A stretch of 28,732 nucleotides of DNA from a virus. The position numbers and the translations under genes are program-made. Location: the IMG/VR virus record IMGVR_UViG_3300047498_000107, positions 1 through 28,732 of that record; one strand, given 5' to 3'. The notes beneath the pieces are model-generated. The model made no database searches and was not told the DNA's origin. It was given only the letters and a program-made list of their open reading frames with translations. Shown here piece by piece: positions 15,954 to 23,793 of this stretch (position 1 is the first letter of the stretch; the number at the start of each line of letters is the position of its first letter).

Positions 15954-16249
15954 TTTCCCGCTTCGGCCGCCGTGTCGGATCCACTACCCATTGCCGCGGC
16001 AACGAGCGGCATGGCATCCAGCCCGATCCGTTCAAGTGCTGCTTCTACACCAGCTTCATTCGTCGGAAGCAGTAATGGCACATCGTCAATCATCGCCACG
16101 GCGGCGGCAATGAACGCGCCATGCATGTAAGGTTGATTAACGGAAAGCTCTGGCCCGAGTGCTTTGAACAAGCGGAGCTGCTCGACCACGCCGACCTTAC
16201 GCAATTGCAGCCTCCGTCCGGCCTTGTCAATCAAGATTTCCATCATCAT
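15950..16249 (-). CDS. Tail assembly chaperone (G-type short form)
   Basis: A 99-residue protein starting at the first of three consecutive ATGs and overlapping the tube gene stop by 4 bases. It sits between tail tube and tape-measure slot, the canonical place for chaperones. The N-terminus EILIDKAGRRLQLRKVGVVEQLRLFKALG is typical of tail assembly chaperones. It ends TAAEAGN at TAG, directly after a slippery heptamer that lets part of the ribosomes produce a 155-residue fusion. Function in the family: binds and spaces the tape measure before tube polymerisation. It is not expected in the finished particle. Confidence 0.85.
   Translation of the reverse strand: MMMEILIDKAGRRLQLRKVGVVEQLRLFKALGPELSVNQPYMHGAFIAAAVAMIDDVPLLLPTNEAGVEAALERIGLDAMPLVAAAMGSGSDTAAEAGN
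15953..15959 (-). promoter_or_regulatory. -1 programmed frameshift slippery site
   Basis: On the minus strand the heptamer G GGA AAC lies in the exact X XXY YYZ phase, directly followed by the in-frame stop TAG (15950-15952). A 6-bp hairpin can form four bases downstream of the heptamer (CAGGCA at 15943-15948 with TGCCTG at 15921-15926). An alternative 7-bp stem pairs GGCACCC (15940-15946) with GGGTGCC (15898-15904). This mirrors the GGGAAAG site of lambda G/GT. Confidence 0.82.
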
Positions 16250-16674
16250 ACCCGGGTCCGACCAGATGCAAAAAAATCGAGTTTCTGCGTGACGGGAGCG
16301 TCCCCGCGATAAGCACCAGCCGAGGTCAATTTGAAAACAGCCCCGTTAAATTGGTAGGTGGAGGTCGAGCCATCGGGCTCGCTAACATACTGATACAGAG
16401 TTCCTGCCGCGATCGATTGACCGGCCAGATATGCCGCTTCAATTTGCGCGATGAAATCATCTGCTACAGATGAACCACGATCGAGCGCGAAACTTCCCGA
16501 CCAACCTTTTGGCAGTTCGGCGCCCAGTTGCACGCCGTCCAACCGATCCACGCGCACTGCCATCGTGATCTGCCGCGCCTCAAATCCAGTTACATGCGCG
16601 AGATCGACACGACCGAACGGCCCCATCACAACGAGCTGACAATCATTTCCAACCGAAAAAGTATTATAAGGCAT
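16246..16674 (-). CDS. Tail tube protein
   Basis: A 142-residue protein directly after the sheath gene. It begins with a motif typical of contractile tail tubes (NTFSVGNDCQLVVMGPFGRVDLAHVTGFEARQ), then has KGWSGSFALDRGSSVADDFIAQIEAAYLAG (about 57-86). The C-terminus forms a beta strand ending QKLDFFASGRTRV. A good ribosome-binding site (GGGAGAG) lies upstream, and its end overlaps the chaperone start. Role: stacked hexamers forming the DNA conduit inside the sheath. The length is close to usual for this class. Confidence 0.85.
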   Translation of the reverse strand: MPYNTFSVGNDCQLVVMGPFGRVDLAHVTGFEARQITMAVRVDRLDGVQLGAELPKGWSGSFALDRGSSVADDFIAQIEAAYLAGQSIAAGTLYQYVSEPDGSTSTYQFNGAVFKLTSAGAYRGDAPVTQKLDFFASGRTRV

Positions 16675-16691
16675 GGTTTTGGCTCTCCCGA

Positions 16692-18245
16692 TCAGCCGTT
16701 AGACGGAATTGTCTGAACACTCACCTGCACCGTCTGGCCACCCTGCACATTGACGATAAATTTCTCGTTGATGGCCTGGTACTGCACTTGCACATCCGCC
16801 TGAACATACCCCAAGGCTGTCCGGGTGACCGGGTTGTTGCTGATATCGCAAACTACGGCAAAGGATAGCGCGCTGGTGGTACTGCCCAACATTCCCTGCG
16901 ACAACAGCCCATTTAAAAATGCCAGGAGCGTTGCTCTGATATTCTGGAACAATGTGGAATTGACGAGTTGGCCGACATAGGCACCCATGCCGCTCGCCAA
17001 GGTGCTGGCGATATAATTGGTCAGCCGCGTATAGTTGTCGCCATTTATTGAGGCGTTGGAGGACGAGTTGTGGCCGCCGCGCACACCCCAATACGCGCCG
17101 CCTGGCTGCGGGTTGGCGATCACGTCAATGCCCGCACTTAGAAGCACGGACAGATCCGCACTCGCATAAGTCGTTGCCGTCCCGCCGCCTGGCTGTCCAG
17201 ATTTCTGTGTACCTATAACGCCGTAGAGGGGTTTGTTGAGCGATGATTGTTCCGGAGACAGATTGGCGAGTCGGCCCGCCACAAAACCTTGTGGCGAAAC
17301 CAACCTGGTCAGCGCATTCGCCTGATCCGACCAATACACCCAATCGCCAAACATCAGCTTGGCGGCGTAACTATCCACGCCAGCTTCGGCCTTAACCGTC
17401 ACCGCATTGGCGATCGTGTCGCCAGACGGACCTGTTAGAATCATATAGACACTTTCAGAGAGGCCGAACGCGGTTTGCACACTCCAATGCGTTGAATCAT
17501 CTACGTCAGCAAGCAAAGCAATGGCACAACCTTGCGAACGCAGCGCGTACATCCCTAACCGCGGCAGCGAATCAGTTCCCACCAGCATCGTCGCCGAAAT
17601 ACCTCCGGCGCCATCTGACCCTGGCGTGCCGGCGCCGAACGAAAACACGCCCGCTAGCGGTGTGGTCGTGCCTGCGAGCGCCGTCGCCACCACGAGCTGT
17701 GATGGACCACGCAGGGCGCCGTTGCCGTTATTGACGGCGTTCGCCAGATTCGCCCAGAATGTGGGACCACTCCCGGCAATATTGTCATAGATTTCAGGAT
17801 TCTGACCCGGAATTGCTACGGCAAGTCGCCACGTGCTCGCAGCTGACCCGGCGGAAAATGTCAGACTCAGCTGGGTGCCGAGACTCCCTGTATAAATAGC
17901 GGTAAAAGTGACGGCACCAAGCACTGTCAGCGACGCAGCACTGTCGGTTCCATCAGTGACCCGCACACAGCGAAAATTCCCTGCACCCTGCTGCACGGCT
18001 GTCGCCACCTGTGTTCCCATATCATATTTTCGTGCCATGACAGGGCCGAAACTCGTTGCATAGTCACTCATGCTGCCGACAATCGTCGGCTCTCCCACCG
18101 GCCCCCAGCTGGCACTGCCTACAACGCCGCAAACGTCAGTCGGTACGCCGTTTAGCAACAACGACTGCGGCGGCACGATTTGGACATATAAATCAGGTAC
18201 GATCAGCGCTGTGGTATTGATGGCGCCCTGCTGCACAATCGGCAT
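16692..18245 (-). CDS. Contractile tail sheath protein
   Basis: A 517-residue sheath subunit. The N-terminal arm (TTALIVPDLYVQIVPPQSLLLNGVPTDVCGVVGSASWGPVGEP) is the classic opening of phage sheath proteins, with VGSASWGPVGEP at 42-53. The C-terminal part contains RLTNYIASTLASGMGAYVG and NPVTRTALGYVQADVQVQYQAINEKFIVNV, which match the conserved sheath C-terminal domain. GGAGG lies 8 bases before the ATG. Presence of a full-length sheath next to a tube gene establishes a myovirus-type tail. It is preceded by a 45-residue protein whose stop is one base away. Confidence 0.95.
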   Translation of the reverse strand: MPIVQQGAINTTALIVPDLYVQIVPPQSLLLNGVPTDVCGVVGSASWGPVGEPTIVGSMSDYATSFGPVMARKYDMGTQVATAVQQGAGNFRCVRVTDGTDSAASLTVLGAVTFTAIYTGSLGTQLSLTFSAGSAASTWRLAVAIPGQNPEIYDNIAGSGPTFWANLANAVNNGNGALRGPSQLVVATALAGTTTPLAGVFSFGAGTPGSDGAGGISATMLVGTDSLPRLGMYALRSQGCAIALLADVDDSTHWSVQTAFGLSESVYMILTGPSGDTIANAVTVKAEAGVDSYAAKLMFGDWVYWSDQANALTRLVSPQGFVAGRLANLSPEQSSLNKPLYGVIGTQKSGQPGGGTATTYASADLSVLLSAGIDVIANPQPGGAYWGVRGGHNSSSNASINGDNYTRLTNYIASTLASGMGAYVGQLVNSTLFQNIRATLLAFLNGLLSQGMLGSTTSALSFAVVCDISNNPVTRTALGYVQADVQVQYQAINEKFIVNVQGGQTVQVSVQTIPSNG

Positions 18246-18246
18246 T

Positions 18247-18384
18247 TTATGCCTCCCCGGATGCGCAACGCACGACGAAACTGGCCTGCGGCCCGGTCAG
18301 AATTTTCTCGACCGTCACAACATCAGTGATCAGATCACCGCGCTTAAACCCATTGAATGGCTTCAGCACAACCAAATGAAACAT
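18247..18384 (-). CDS. Small phage protein upstream of sheath, Mu gp38-like by position
   Basis: A 45-residue frame starting MFHLVVLKPFNGFKRGD and ending VRCASGEA fills the gap between the tail-completion gene and the sheath. The ATG follows AGAGG about 11 bases upstream, and its TAA sits one base before the sheath ATG. In Mu-like phages a small DUF2635-type protein holds this exact place, and the 'KPF.GF..GD.ITD...V..IL' pattern has the feel of that class. Function unknown. A minor neck or head-tail component is plausible. Confidence 0.65.
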   Translation of the reverse strand: MFHLVVLKPFNGFKRGDLITDVVTVEKILTGPQASFVVRCASGEA

Positions 18385-18397
18385 TGTTAAACATCCT

Positions 18398-19228
18398 CTA
18401 ACTCTGGAGATTTTCTAGGAACACCGCGTTGGCCGTCACGGCTGTAGACCCGAACAGCATCGCAGGCGTCATCTGCGCCAGCGTCGTCGGATACTCCGCG
18501 CTATACGTCAGATCACGGCGATACAGGCTGGCATCTGCCGAGATATCCTCGACAGCCGTGCCGACAAACAGAATTCTGGCAAAAGATCCATCGGCCAAGG
18601 GCAAGAAATTTATCACGGCCAACGCCGCATCAATCACCGGCGCAGCCTCGTCTCTAGTGACAGGATCAGGACACCAGAGCGTGATTTTGAAAAATTGCTC
18701 CTGACGCCTGATCTCCTGCAACGCGCCGGCCCCGCGCACAGCTCTCGCCATGACGCTCGTCGCACCTGGAAGTCCTATACTGACCCCGGCATACTCGACC
18801 AGAAATCCAGCTTCGCGAAGCAGGGCCGCGAGATTGCTGGCCACCGTCGCAGGGCTGTCGTTGGCTTGAACGGCGTAAGGAAAGGCCATCCCATCCACCA
18901 ATACGCCCGCCAACTGACCAACCGCACAGGTGCCCGAAAACGTGACGACCTGCGCGGAGACAACAGCGATCAAAACAGCGGCCACGGGCGCTACCGAGAT
19001 CCATCGCCGCGGATAGCGCGTGACGTTTTTGACCGGCCCTGCATCTGCGCCGACGGAAACATTTACCACCCCAGATGCCAAATCGGCATTCAATCCGGGC
19101 GCTGCCGGAAAGCCGCGGTAAACGCGACATAAATTTCCTATGACACTCGGGGCAGCTGTGCCCTTCGGGTAGACAGCGCTCGCCAGGACTGCGGCCAAAG
19201 CGTTTTCGACGTCCGCTTGGTCAGCCAT
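18398..19228 (-). CDS. Neck/tail-completion protein, probable
   Basis: A 276-residue protein between the connector genes and the sheath. ATG at 19228 is chosen because it overlaps the upstream stop (ATGA); the frame extends 11 codons further. The N-terminal region (ADVENALAAVLASAVYPKGTAAPSVIGNLCRVYRGFPAAPGLNADL) and the DPVTRDEAAPVIDAAL stretch (about 191-206) look like a tail-terminator or neck protein. Residues about 70-150 form a beta-rich insert containing PYAVQANDSPATVASNLAALLREAG. Order resembles Mu gp37. The specific family is not recognised. Confidence 0.6.
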   Translation of the reverse strand: MADQADVENALAAVLASAVYPKGTAAPSVIGNLCRVYRGFPAAPGLNADLASGVVNVSVGADAGPVKNVTRYPRRWISVAPVAAVLIAVVSAQVVTFSGTCAVGQLAGVLVDGMAFPYAVQANDSPATVASNLAALLREAGFLVEYAGVSIGLPGATSVMARAVRGAGALQEIRRQEQFFKITLWCPDPVTRDEAAPVIDAALAVINFLPLADGSFARILFVGTAVEDISADASLYRRDLTYSAEYPTTLAQMTPAMLFGSTAVTANAVFLENLQS

Positions 19229-19872
19229 CAACTTATCGCCTGCACGAGCGACAGACGCCACACCCCGGCCACCTGTTCCACCGCGCTAACAACAAACCGC
19301 TCACTATCCGCGTTGATGCAAATATCACCGACTTTCGGTCGGACCGTTGCCACCGCGGGCAGCAACGCGACAAAGCCAGGCAGTTTCGTATCGTCCGGCA
19401 GCCCCGCTCGGCTCCGGTCAGCAAGCCCACCGACGAGCAAGCTCGCTGGAAATTTTGACAATACAGTGGTCTCTGTTCCGCGTAGCACAGCACCATATTG
19501 GTTCAATCCGGGAAGGGCCTGCTCTGCCGGCCGCGCCAGATCCAATACTGCATTTGTCATGACCACCAGCATCGGCTTTGGCGGTTCGATGACGGCAACA
19601 AACGCAATGCCTTCCGGGCCGGCCAGGTAATCACCAACCTGCAAATAACTCCAGTCGGCCCAGGCCTGTCTAAACGGCATGCCAAAGCCAGAAGGTGCCG
19701 CTACCGAGCCGCCGGGCAGCACAAATCCAACAGCCAGGCGTAAAAATCGCTTCGCAAGGTCCACGGGCGTGGCCGGCCCGTCGGGCCGATACGCATCGTG
19801 CAGAAATCCTACCCGCCGTGCTGCGCATCCAGCACCATAGGCGAGCCGATCTGCCAATCTTACCCCGTCCAT
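19228..19872 (-). CDS. Head-tail connector/neck protein, probable
   Basis: A 214-residue protein with ATG at 19872, where TGATG couples it to the preceding gene. A TTG one codon earlier is less likely. The chain is mixed alpha/beta with FGMPFRQAWADWSYLQVGDYLAGPEG in the middle and a C-terminal beta region, VGDICINADSERFVVSAVEQVAGVWRLSLVQA, that resembles head-closure or stopper proteins with an SH3/beta-barrel fold. Position between adaptor and terminator-like genes fits. The call is by context. Confidence 0.55.
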   Translation of the reverse strand: MDGVRLADRLAYGAGCAARRVGFLHDAYRPDGPATPVDLAKRFLRLAVGFVLPGGSVAAPSGFGMPFRQAWADWSYLQVGDYLAGPEGIAFVAVIEPPKPMLVVMTNAVLDLARPAEQALPGLNQYGAVLRGTETTVLSKFPASLLVGGLADRSRAGLPDDTKLPGFVALLPAVATVRPKVGDICINADSERFVVSAVEQVAGVWRLSLVQAIS

Positions 19873-20267
19873 CAAACCACCAGCGTCAAACCAGCCTGCG
19901 CCAGCGCAGGGCCAGGCGGTACGCCCAGGAACCCACAGAGACGCCGGCGCCAGCTGTCAAAGAGATTTGACCTATCACGCAACTCGTTCGCATTGTGCGT
20001 CCATGCCGCAGCCGAGTCAGTGTCAAGGTTTTCTGACGTCGGCGGAACGGCCGCTTCCAACGTCGCCAGCGTCGAGAGATATTGCAGCACGACCGCGGCT
20101 TCTGCCGCGGTCAAATTATTCATGCGATATTCCAACGTTCCGTACGCCTGAAAGAATCGCCAACCATTGAATCCGGCCGCACCAGCGCCGTAAGCCGGAT
20201 ATCCGCTAAAACGCCGAATATCAGCCTTCTGTCCATCCGTAAAAGACGTCGACGTCGTGCCGGACAT
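19872..20267 (-). CDS. Head-tail adaptor protein, probable
   Basis: A 131-residue, mainly helical protein. It begins MSGTTSTSFTDGQKADIRRFSGYPAYG and contains EYRMNNLTAAEAAVVLQYLSTLATLEAAV (about 46-74) and a helix with NANELRDRSNLFDSWRRRLCGFLGV. Such small helical proteins placed soon after the major capsid gene form the adaptor ring below the portal (HK97 gp6/Mu gp36 slot). Its start overlaps the upstream stop by one base and its stop overlaps the next gene. The family name is not certain. Confidence 0.6.
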   Translation of the reverse strand: MSGTTSTSFTDGQKADIRRFSGYPAYGAGAAGFNGWRFFQAYGTLEYRMNNLTAAEAAVVLQYLSTLATLEAAVPPTSENLDTDSAAAWTHNANELRDRSNLFDSWRRRLCGFLGVPPGPALAQAGLTLVV

Positions 20268-20572
20268 TAATATGTGTCCCCATCGCCAAGCGTAAAATAC
20301 ACCGTGCCTGTCCCAGCTCCTAGGATGACGCTGGCATAGCTGACAAAGGGACCGCCATCGACCAGCATGCGCGCTCCCGCTGGCACCGGTGTATCGGTCA
20401 TCGCGGCGGTAAGCCCCGCAGCACCGAGACGAAAAAAAGCGGTTCCATTTGTGGCGTTAAAAACCAGCACGGCGCTACCGCCGCCGGCGAGCGCCACTGC
20501 GCTCGCCGTCGTGGACGCCGCAATGCTGGAGGTACCTGCTGGCCGAAAAGGCTGCGTCGAACCCGTCGACAT
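20267..20572 (-). CDS. Small beta-rich head protein, possible capsid decoration
   Basis: A 101-residue protein directly after the major capsid gene. The sequence is low in charge, small-residue-rich and beta-like: TTASAVALAGGGSAVLVFNATNGTAFFRLG, then ASVILGAGTGTVYFTLGDG. GGGAGGGAG precedes the ATG, predicting strong translation as expected for an abundant structural protein. Decoration proteins often occupy this slot; an accessory fold of this kind could also be a head fibre. No family is recognised. Confidence 0.5.
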   Translation of the reverse strand: MSTGSTQPFRPAGTSSIAASTTASAVALAGGGSAVLVFNATNGTAFFRLGAAGLTAAMTDTPVPAGARMLVDGGPFVSYASVILGAGTGTVYFTLGDGDTY

Positions 20573-20587
20573 GTCTTTGCTCCCTCC

Positions 20588-21910
20588 CTAACCAATATGT
20601 TCAATCATCACGGCGCGCTTGTAATTCGAATTTGTTGCTGTTGGGACGGTACTCGGTGTCGTCGTCGTATCGGACGGCGCGCAAAATCCACCGATCCAGT
20701 ACCAACTCTGCGCAATAATCTGCTGCAGCCGGTCGATCGGCTCACGCGTCACCATTGCAACATTATCGATGACGTTAACCAGGCTGTCCTTCGGCGCCAC
20801 GTCCTCGGCGGCCATGCCTGCGAAGTCTCCCTCGATCAGCGCGCCTTGCCCGCAAACGATCGGCCGTCGGACGAAAAGATTCGAGATACTCGGATGCGTT
20901 TGAACATAGGCCTCCGTGGTCGTAATAAATCGTAAGCCCAGAAAATCACTCACCATACCTTGCCGGAAGACGGCATTTGAAGATGTGGCACCTTGAAAAA
21001 GTTGTTTGAAATCTGGGTCAGAAAATAACTGCCGTGCAGAAATCGGATCAAGATAGCAGTTATAGAGTCCATCGACCAAAGGTACGGCATTGCGCCGCAA
21101 CAGCGCCACGGAATCGAGAAGATTTCCCATGGTAAGGGTATCCGTTGCCTGCAGCGCCGCGGTGGTTGTCCGTCCCGCTGGCCGCACGATCGAGCTTGCG
21201 GTAGCCGCGCGCACCGCATTTCCTGCCGTTCCGTCGCCGACGCTGACGGACGTCGAAAATAGCAATTGGCCCGAAATGCCATTGGGAGCCGTCGATACAT
21301 TTGTGCCATCGGGTGTCACTCCGACCAACACATATTGGCTCGATCCGACCATCACAGTCAGCGGATATGTCGCCGACACGCTCTGCTGCACACCGTTTGA
21401 AAATGCTGTCTGAAAACCGCGAACATCGTCAACTTCGATACTTACCGCTGCGGCGCTAAGAGTTGTGACAACCCGCGTATTACCACCGAAATATGGTGCG
21501 AAAAGCGCGTTGCGTGCTAATTCATCGAGACTTCTCGCAGCCTGCTCGCCATTCGTTGCCGCATTTTGCAGAAACTGGCTGGCGATTCCTACACGGCTCG
21601 TCACCATGTTAAGATCTTGCGTAGCGGCGTAGAAATTTAGCGAGATCGTATATTGCTCGACGCCCCAATTCGTCGAGGTTAGCCCATTATCGAGATTGGT
21701 ATTGCTGGCCGCAACGAGCGGAACTGTCACGCTCGGCTTCAGCCCCGCGCGGGTTTTGGTGAGCGTTTCGCCGATGCCTACTGAAAACTCCTCACGATCG
21801 GCAATCAGCCGGTAGCCAAGGCGAGATTTCAGCGCAGTTTCGAACTCGCGCTCCAGAAACCCCTGCATAATAATCGGCTGCAATGCTGCAGGGAAATTTT
21901 GGATACCCAT
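20588..21910 (-). CDS. Major capsid protein
   Basis: A 440-residue protein that lies after the scaffold gene. The N-terminus (FPAALQPIIMQGFLEREFETALKSRLGYRLIADRE) and the middle part (LLRRNAVPLVDGLYNCYLDPISARQLFSDPDFKQLFQ at about 272-308) follow the pattern of N4-gp56/P22-type HK97-fold coat proteins. SNLFVRRPIVCGQGALIEGDF lies near the C-terminal third. ATG at 21910 is preceded by GAAGGA about 10 bases upstream; a TTG two codons earlier is disfavoured. No protease gene or fused protease is seen, which agrees with a scaffold-dependent, P22-like assembly. High confidence on role, moderate on subfamily. Confidence 0.88.
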   Translation of the reverse strand: MGIQNFPAALQPIIMQGFLEREFETALKSRLGYRLIADREEFSVGIGETLTKTRAGLKPSVTVPLVAASNTNLDNGLTSTNWGVEQYTISLNFYAATQDLNMVTSRVGIASQFLQNAATNGEQAARSLDELARNALFAPYFGGNTRVVTTLSAAAVSIEVDDVRGFQTAFSNGVQQSVSATYPLTVMVGSSQYVLVGVTPDGTNVSTAPNGISGQLLFSTSVSVGDGTAGNAVRAATASSIVRPAGRTTTAALQATDTLTMGNLLDSVALLRRNAVPLVDGLYNCYLDPISARQLFSDPDFKQLFQGATSSNAVFRQGMVSDFLGLRFITTTEAYVQTHPSISNLFVRRPIVCGQGALIEGDFAGMAAEDVAPKDSLVNVIDNVAMVTREPIDRLQQIIAQSWYWIGGFCAPSDTTTTPSTVPTATNSNYKRAVMIEHIG

Positions 21911-21990
21911 CGGCAAAATTCCTTCATGTTAACTTTATGATTTAAACGCGAGCTATCGGCACCATTCAAATATTGCGGGCTGGGTAAGCC

Positions 21991-22380
21991 TCAGCGACGG
22001 CGAACCAACGAGGCCCGGGCACTTAGCCATTCCTCATGCGTTAGCTCGTTGGCATGCCGCGCTCGAGGTGCTTCGGGCCGTGGCGGGTTCGCCGCAGCCG
22101 ACGAGGATGCCGCCGTTACGAACAACCAAGGTTTTGCGCGCTTTAGTTTAGCTAACATTACCGTCGCGTCGGCAACGTCGCCCGCCTCGGTCAATCTCAC
22201 GTCATCCATGTTCAGTAATTTTAGGCCATCAAGATCAACCATGCCGGCGCGGATGGCCTCCGCCTTTAGTTCCGCCCGTATCAGTTTGGCATTAACGTCT
22301 GCCTGCACGCGACCCAAGGCGGCTTCCGCAGCCTCAGCGCGCTCCTGCCAATTCTCTTCGATATTTGAATCATCGCTCAT
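21991..22380 (-). CDS. Capsid scaffolding protein
   Basis: A 129-residue protein between portal and major capsid. Residues about 7-50 form a charged coiled coil (ENWQERAEAAEAALGRVQADVNAKLIRAELKAEAIRAG). AGDVADATVMLAKLKRAKPWLF follows at about 67-88, a conserved phrase of alphaproteobacterial phage scaffolds. The chain ends in a basic tail (SARASLVRRR) that in scaffolds of this type contacts the coat. The ATG overlaps the portal stop by 4 bases. After it comes an 80-base gap before the capsid gene. It is expected to leave the head during maturation. Confidence 0.82.
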   Translation of the reverse strand: MSDDSNIEENWQERAEAAEAALGRVQADVNAKLIRAELKAEAIRAGMVDLDGLKLLNMDDVRLTEAGDVADATVMLAKLKRAKPWLFVTAASSSAAANPPRPEAPRARHANELTHEEWLSARASLVRRR

Positions 22381-23771
22381 AGGAGATCCTGATCAATAGC
22401 GTCCAATTCGGCTTGCACATCGGCAATACCATGCGCAGCAGCCAAGGTTTTTATCCCAGCTTCGCGGGAAATCTGCCCCGCATTCTTAAGAATCGCCACT
22501 GCCTGTGCCTCCTTCAGACGATCATCGGCCGAAAGCGGAGACCACCGCGGCCATCTTAGGCTTAGGCGTTGCGTGGGATCCAGAGGTGGAAGTACTTCAC
22601 CCATAACGGTCAGCGGAAATACCTGCGAAGCCAGAACCACCATTTTCAACAATGCGAGCATCCCCCCGTCTCCGTAGGAAATGCGTAGATTATCGGCCAG
22701 CCAGATCAGTCCCTGATTCATCAATTCCAGCGCCCGCCCCGATTGTGCAGCCGTCAAGCGATCCGCACTGGCGCGGTTCCCGTGTAAGGTTTCCAATGCG
22801 AATTCCCGAAGCGTTCGCACGTAGGAGATAACGGCCTCACAGGCGGTTCCCCCAATCTCTAATAATTTCGCATCGCCCTTCTCGGAGACTACCAGTGCAT
22901 TTCCTGCACCCTTGACGATCTCTGAATCGCTTGTGGCAGGCTCCTTGATCAGCAGCGTAGGGTCAGAACTGTACTTTAGACCTCGGCCTGCCTGGCTCAG
23001 CTGGTAGTCGATTTCGATGTTGGTCTCAATCGCAGCGCGAAATGTACAGGCCCCATCAATTGAATCACCTCCGGGCAAATTGCGTATCCAAACAATCGGA
23101 ACGAAACCAAGGCCGTGCACCACAGTTCTGGCACTATCGATCTGCAAACTAGCATTATCACCGTTGACCGGCCTTGGCAGATACCAGGTTTCCGCATGCG
23201 TATCCCATACCCTCTGGAACCAATAGGTCGCAGTCGGATCGATATTTTCATAGCCCTGCGTGATCAAATCGGCTCCGGACACCTTATATGTTTCGGTGAC
23301 ACGACAAAGCGTATCCGGCGCAAAATCATCCCACAGCGGCGTTAGGTAGAGGCTCTCCAGCACGGCGAAAAACACTCGCCCCCGCAAAACCCGCAATATA
23401 ATTGCGACAGACCCGACCGAGCCCCGGATCGCGGCGTCGATCATGATCTCATTGAGCCGAGTTTCGGAAATTATATCAGCGAGGTGGCCTGACAAGCTAT
23501 TGTCCGGGCACTCCAGCATCGGGAAATGTGCGGCACTGAACAGGAGCGAGATAGAATCCTCAACCACGAGGCGACAAAGTCCGTAGCGCACGGACGGCCG
23601 ACGCATGCGTAGTGGAACATATTCACCGGCCCCATTGCGCTCTTCATGGAATTGGTACGGCAGATTATTATAGATCGTGCCGTCCAATACGCGCCGCAAA
23701 ACTTCGAGCCGCGCGACGCGCGCCGGCATTGCAGTATCCCTCGGCACCGTATCACATATCGTCTCGAACAT
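22377..23771 (-). CDS. Portal protein
   Basis: A 464-residue portal of the SPP1 gp6/phage_prot_Gp6 type. Cues are the N-terminal YNNLPYQFHEERNGAGEYVPLRMRRPSVRYGLCRLVVEDSISLLF (about 34-78), the central helical stem region with IDYQLSQAGRGLKYSSDPTLLIKEP (about 254-278), and the C-terminal PLDPTQRLSLRWPRWSPLSADDRLKEAQAVAILKNAGQISREAG (about 398-441). This last block is usual in such portals. It follows the terminase gene by 22 bases. No MuF-type minor head protein lies between portal and scaffold, which is slightly unusual. Role: dodecameric DNA entry port. Confidence 0.9.
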   Translation of the reverse strand: MFETICDTVPRDTAMPARVARLEVLRRVLDGTIYNNLPYQFHEERNGAGEYVPLRMRRPSVRYGLCRLVVEDSISLLFSAAHFPMLECPDNSLSGHLADIISETRLNEIMIDAAIRGSVGSVAIILRVLRGRVFFAVLESLYLTPLWDDFAPDTLCRVTETYKVSGADLITQGYENIDPTATYWFQRVWDTHAETWYLPRPVNGDNASLQIDSARTVVHGLGFVPIVWIRNLPGGDSIDGACTFRAAIETNIEIDYQLSQAGRGLKYSSDPTLLIKEPATSDSEIVKGAGNALVVSEKGDAKLLEIGGTACEAVISYVRTLREFALETLHGNRASADRLTAAQSGRALELMNQGLIWLADNLRISYGDGGMLALLKMVVLASQVFPLTVMGEVLPPLDPTQRLSLRWPRWSPLSADDRLKEAQAVAILKNAGQISREAGIKTLAAAHGIADVQAELDAIDQDLL

Positions 23772-23793
23772 CGGGCCTCACAGTTTTCAGATA

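Noticed and set aside
15575-16075. Plus-strand frame (166 codons) in the chaperone/tape-measure gap
   Set aside because: The gap is explained by the -1 frameshift extension on the minus strand; the plus-strand product is low-complexity with no motif.
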